Source of the DNA: CAYZBM01 sp964476705
Lineage (GTDB): Bacteria > Pseudomonadota > Alphaproteobacteria > Rickettsiales > UBA6187
Assembly: GCA_964476705.1 (NCBI GenBank)
Contig: CAYZBM010000027.1
Coordinates: 1-22,539, forward strand
Reading direction: 5' to 3'
DNA: 22,539 bases
Below, piece by piece: positions 21,709-22,539 of this stretch. The translations under genes were made by a program, and so were the position numbers. Position 1 is the stretch's first letter; every line of letters starts with the position of its first letter. The notes beneath the pieces are model-generated. The model was not told where the DNA came from, did no database searches, and worked only from the letters and a program-made list of their open reading frames with translations.

Positions 21709-21737
21709 TTGACTTTTAAGCTCTATTGCTTTAGGTG
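21709..21737 (+). promoter_or_regulatory. Candidate promoter of tRNA-Leu
   Basis: TTGACT (21709-21714), a 17-nt spacer and a weak -10, TAGGTG (21732-21737), lie about 27 nt before the tRNA. The -35 is good and the -10 poor. Confidence 0.35.
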
Positions 21738-21763
21738 AGTAAAATCTATTTTCTAATAAATAG

Positions 21764-21850
21764 GCCTCTGTGGCGGAACTGGCAGACGCGATAGACTCAA
21801 AATCTATTTCTCTTTTGAGAGTGAGAGTTCGACCCTCTCCGGAGGCACCA
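21764..21850 (+). tRNA. tRNA-Leu (anticodon CAA)
   Basis: An 87-nt cloverleaf with encoded CCA. The acceptor arms GCCTCTG (21764-21770) and CGGAGGC (21840-21846) pair fully (one G-U), followed by A and CCA. The anticodon stem is ATAGA/TCTAT with loop CTCAAAA, so the anticodon is CAA, reading UUG. The long variable arm (CTCT...AGAG) is typical of type II leucine tRNAs, and GTTCGAC is the T loop. Confidence 0.96.
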
Positions 21851-21885
21851 GGCTTCGCGTAAGCGCTGCGCCTGGCACAGCCAGG
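21848..21885 (+). other. GC-rich competing hairpins directly after tRNA-Leu
   Basis: CCAGGC (21848-21853, starting in the tRNA's own CCA) pairs with GCCTGG (21870-21875), with an inner GCG/CGC helix. The overlapping CCTGGC (21871-21876) pairs with GCCAGG (21880-21885). The two are mutually exclusive. G+C content is far above the surroundings. There is no T tract, so it is not a standard terminator; it may be a repeat element or a 3'-processing structure. Confidence 0.5.
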
Positions 21886-21998
21886 ATAGTTCATTATATA
21901 GTATTTCATGATTGAAATAACCTATGCAATAAAATATATACCAAATAACTACGATGAAATCCGACCAACCAAATCAATATATTTAGAAATACCAAATC

Positions 21999-22487
21999 AT
22001 GAAAAAAGAATTTACACAAATAGGGTCTATAAAACTTGCTGGCATAACAGCAAAAACAAATAACAACTCAGAAACGAACCCAGAAACTGCTAAAATTGGC
22101 ATTACAATGCAGAAATATTTTGGAGAAAATTTCCCGGACCAAATAAAAAATAGAAAAAATCCTAAAAAAACTTTTTGCATCTACACCAATTTTGAAAGTG
22201 ATCATACTGGCGAATATACTTATTTTATTGGAGAAGAGGTAACATCATTTGATGGCATAGATAAGAACTTGAGTACACTTACTATTCCTGAACAAAAATA
22301 TGTCAAATTTACGAATAGCCCTGGACCAATGCCAGAAGTATGCATAGCAATGTGGCAAGAAACTTGGAAAATGACCCCAGAAGATTTCGGCGGAAATAGG
22401 TCATATATAGCAGATTTTGAAGTTTATGATGAGCGTAGCTTAGACCCCCAAAATACAATCCTTGATATATATATAGGAATTAAGTAG
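21999..22487 (+). CDS. GyrI-like/AraC effector-binding domain protein (stand-alone)
   Basis: 162 residues resembling the GyrI-like small-molecule-binding (SoxS/BmrR effector) fold without a DNA-binding domain. Supporting features are the middle segment TFCIYTNFESDHTGEYTYFIG, then EVTSFDGI, the TIPEQKYVKF strand with a following NSPGPMPEVCIAMWQETW, and the typical C-terminus ADFEVYDERSLDPQNTILDI followed by YIGIK. Stand-alone members bind small ligands or act as hydrolases or toxin-antitoxin-like modulators; the ligand here is unknown. An in-frame TAG 15 nt upstream fixes the ATG at 21999. No clear ribosome-binding site. The stop codon TAG is the first three bases of a palindromic repeat (22485-22527). 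Confidence 0.75.
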   Translation: MKKEFTQIGSIKLAGITAKTNNNSETNPETAKIGITMQKYFGENFPDQIKNRKNPKKTFCIYTNFESDHTGEYTYFIGEEVTSFDGIDKNLSTLTIPEQKYVKFTNSPGPMPEVCIAMWQETWKMTPEDFGGNRSYIADFEVYDERSLDPQNTILDIYIGIK

Positions 22488-22527
22488 TTGCCCGTGAAAA
22501 AACATCTTACGATATTTTTTCAGTTAC
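22485..22527. repeat. Decayed second copy of the 17473 palindrome
   Basis: Starting at the stop codon of the GyrI-like gene, TAGTTGCCCGT (22485-22495), an A6 run, ATC, TTAC and GATATTTTTT match the palindrome at 17473-17520 read in reverse complement (loop TTAC instead of GTAA). Two substitutions lie in the first arm. In the second arm the ACGGGCA part is lost. The centre still forms an A/T-rich hairpin. Confidence 0.75.
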
Positions 22528-22539
22528 AATAATGAATAA

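Noticed and set aside
21700..21909. Minus-strand ORF across tRNA-Leu
   Set aside because: It is the complement of the tRNA gene and the GC-rich hairpins, and is not coding.
1..22539. CRISPR array, transposase or phage genes
   Set aside because: No regularly spaced direct repeats and no transposase, integrase or phage-like reading frames were seen.

Overview
The window is about one third G+C and looks like part of the chromosome of an alphaproteobacterium of the order Rickettsiales or a close endosymbiont relative. The grounds are the strong A+T bias, the alphaproteobacterial gene clusters (yebC-ruvC-ruvA-ruvB-ybgC; rpmI-rplT-pheS-pheT; rpiB-glyA-nrdR-ribD), an alphaproteobacterial-type AddB, and a 23S rRNA gene that has its own promoter and no 16S gene upstream. 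Split rRNA operons are a hallmark of Rickettsiales. The presence of rpiB and ribD argues against Rickettsia itself and fits better with an Anaplasmataceae-, Midichloriaceae- or Deianiraeaceae-like lineage. This placement is inference, not a database match.

Layout. 1-412 is the 5' end of a 23S rRNA gene on the minus strand, with a leader of about 270 nt and a strong promoter at 691-719. Divergent from it, 943-4461 carries yebC and then the Holliday-junction genes ruvC, ruvA and ruvB, with ybgC overlapping ruvB. The ruvC unit has its own promoter and a leader with two competing hairpins. The tol-pal genes that usually follow ybgC are absent. Instead there is a minus-strand block (4465-6016): an unrecognised basic protein, a small secreted or membrane protein, and a UPF0016/GDT1 cation transporter. 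The transporter is preceded by a promoter, a yybP-ykoY-type manganese riboswitch and an intrinsic terminator. This is the best regulatory find of the window. A frameshifted small gene follows.

6839-12947 is a translation block: rpmI and rplT (with a structured leader), a terminator, then pheS, pheT and lepA. Next come addB (13117-16068) and a 442-residue unrecognised protein with an internal duplication (16137-17465). A 22-bp perfect palindrome separates the latter from a convergent metabolic operon, rpiB-glyA-nrdR-ribD (20964 down to 17554). The right end holds short, separately promoted genes: a 41-residue peptide, a 92-residue protein, tRNA-Leu(CAA) followed by GC-rich hairpins, and a stand-alone GyrI-like effector-binding protein. 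The stop codon of that last gene is supplied by a second, decayed copy of the 17473 palindrome.

Most coding genes are housekeeping. The less ordinary content lies between them: the riboswitch, two families of dispersed structured repeats (7523-7612 with 13002-13090; 17473-17520 with 22485-22527), structured leaders for ruvC and rpmI, and several lineage-specific small proteins.
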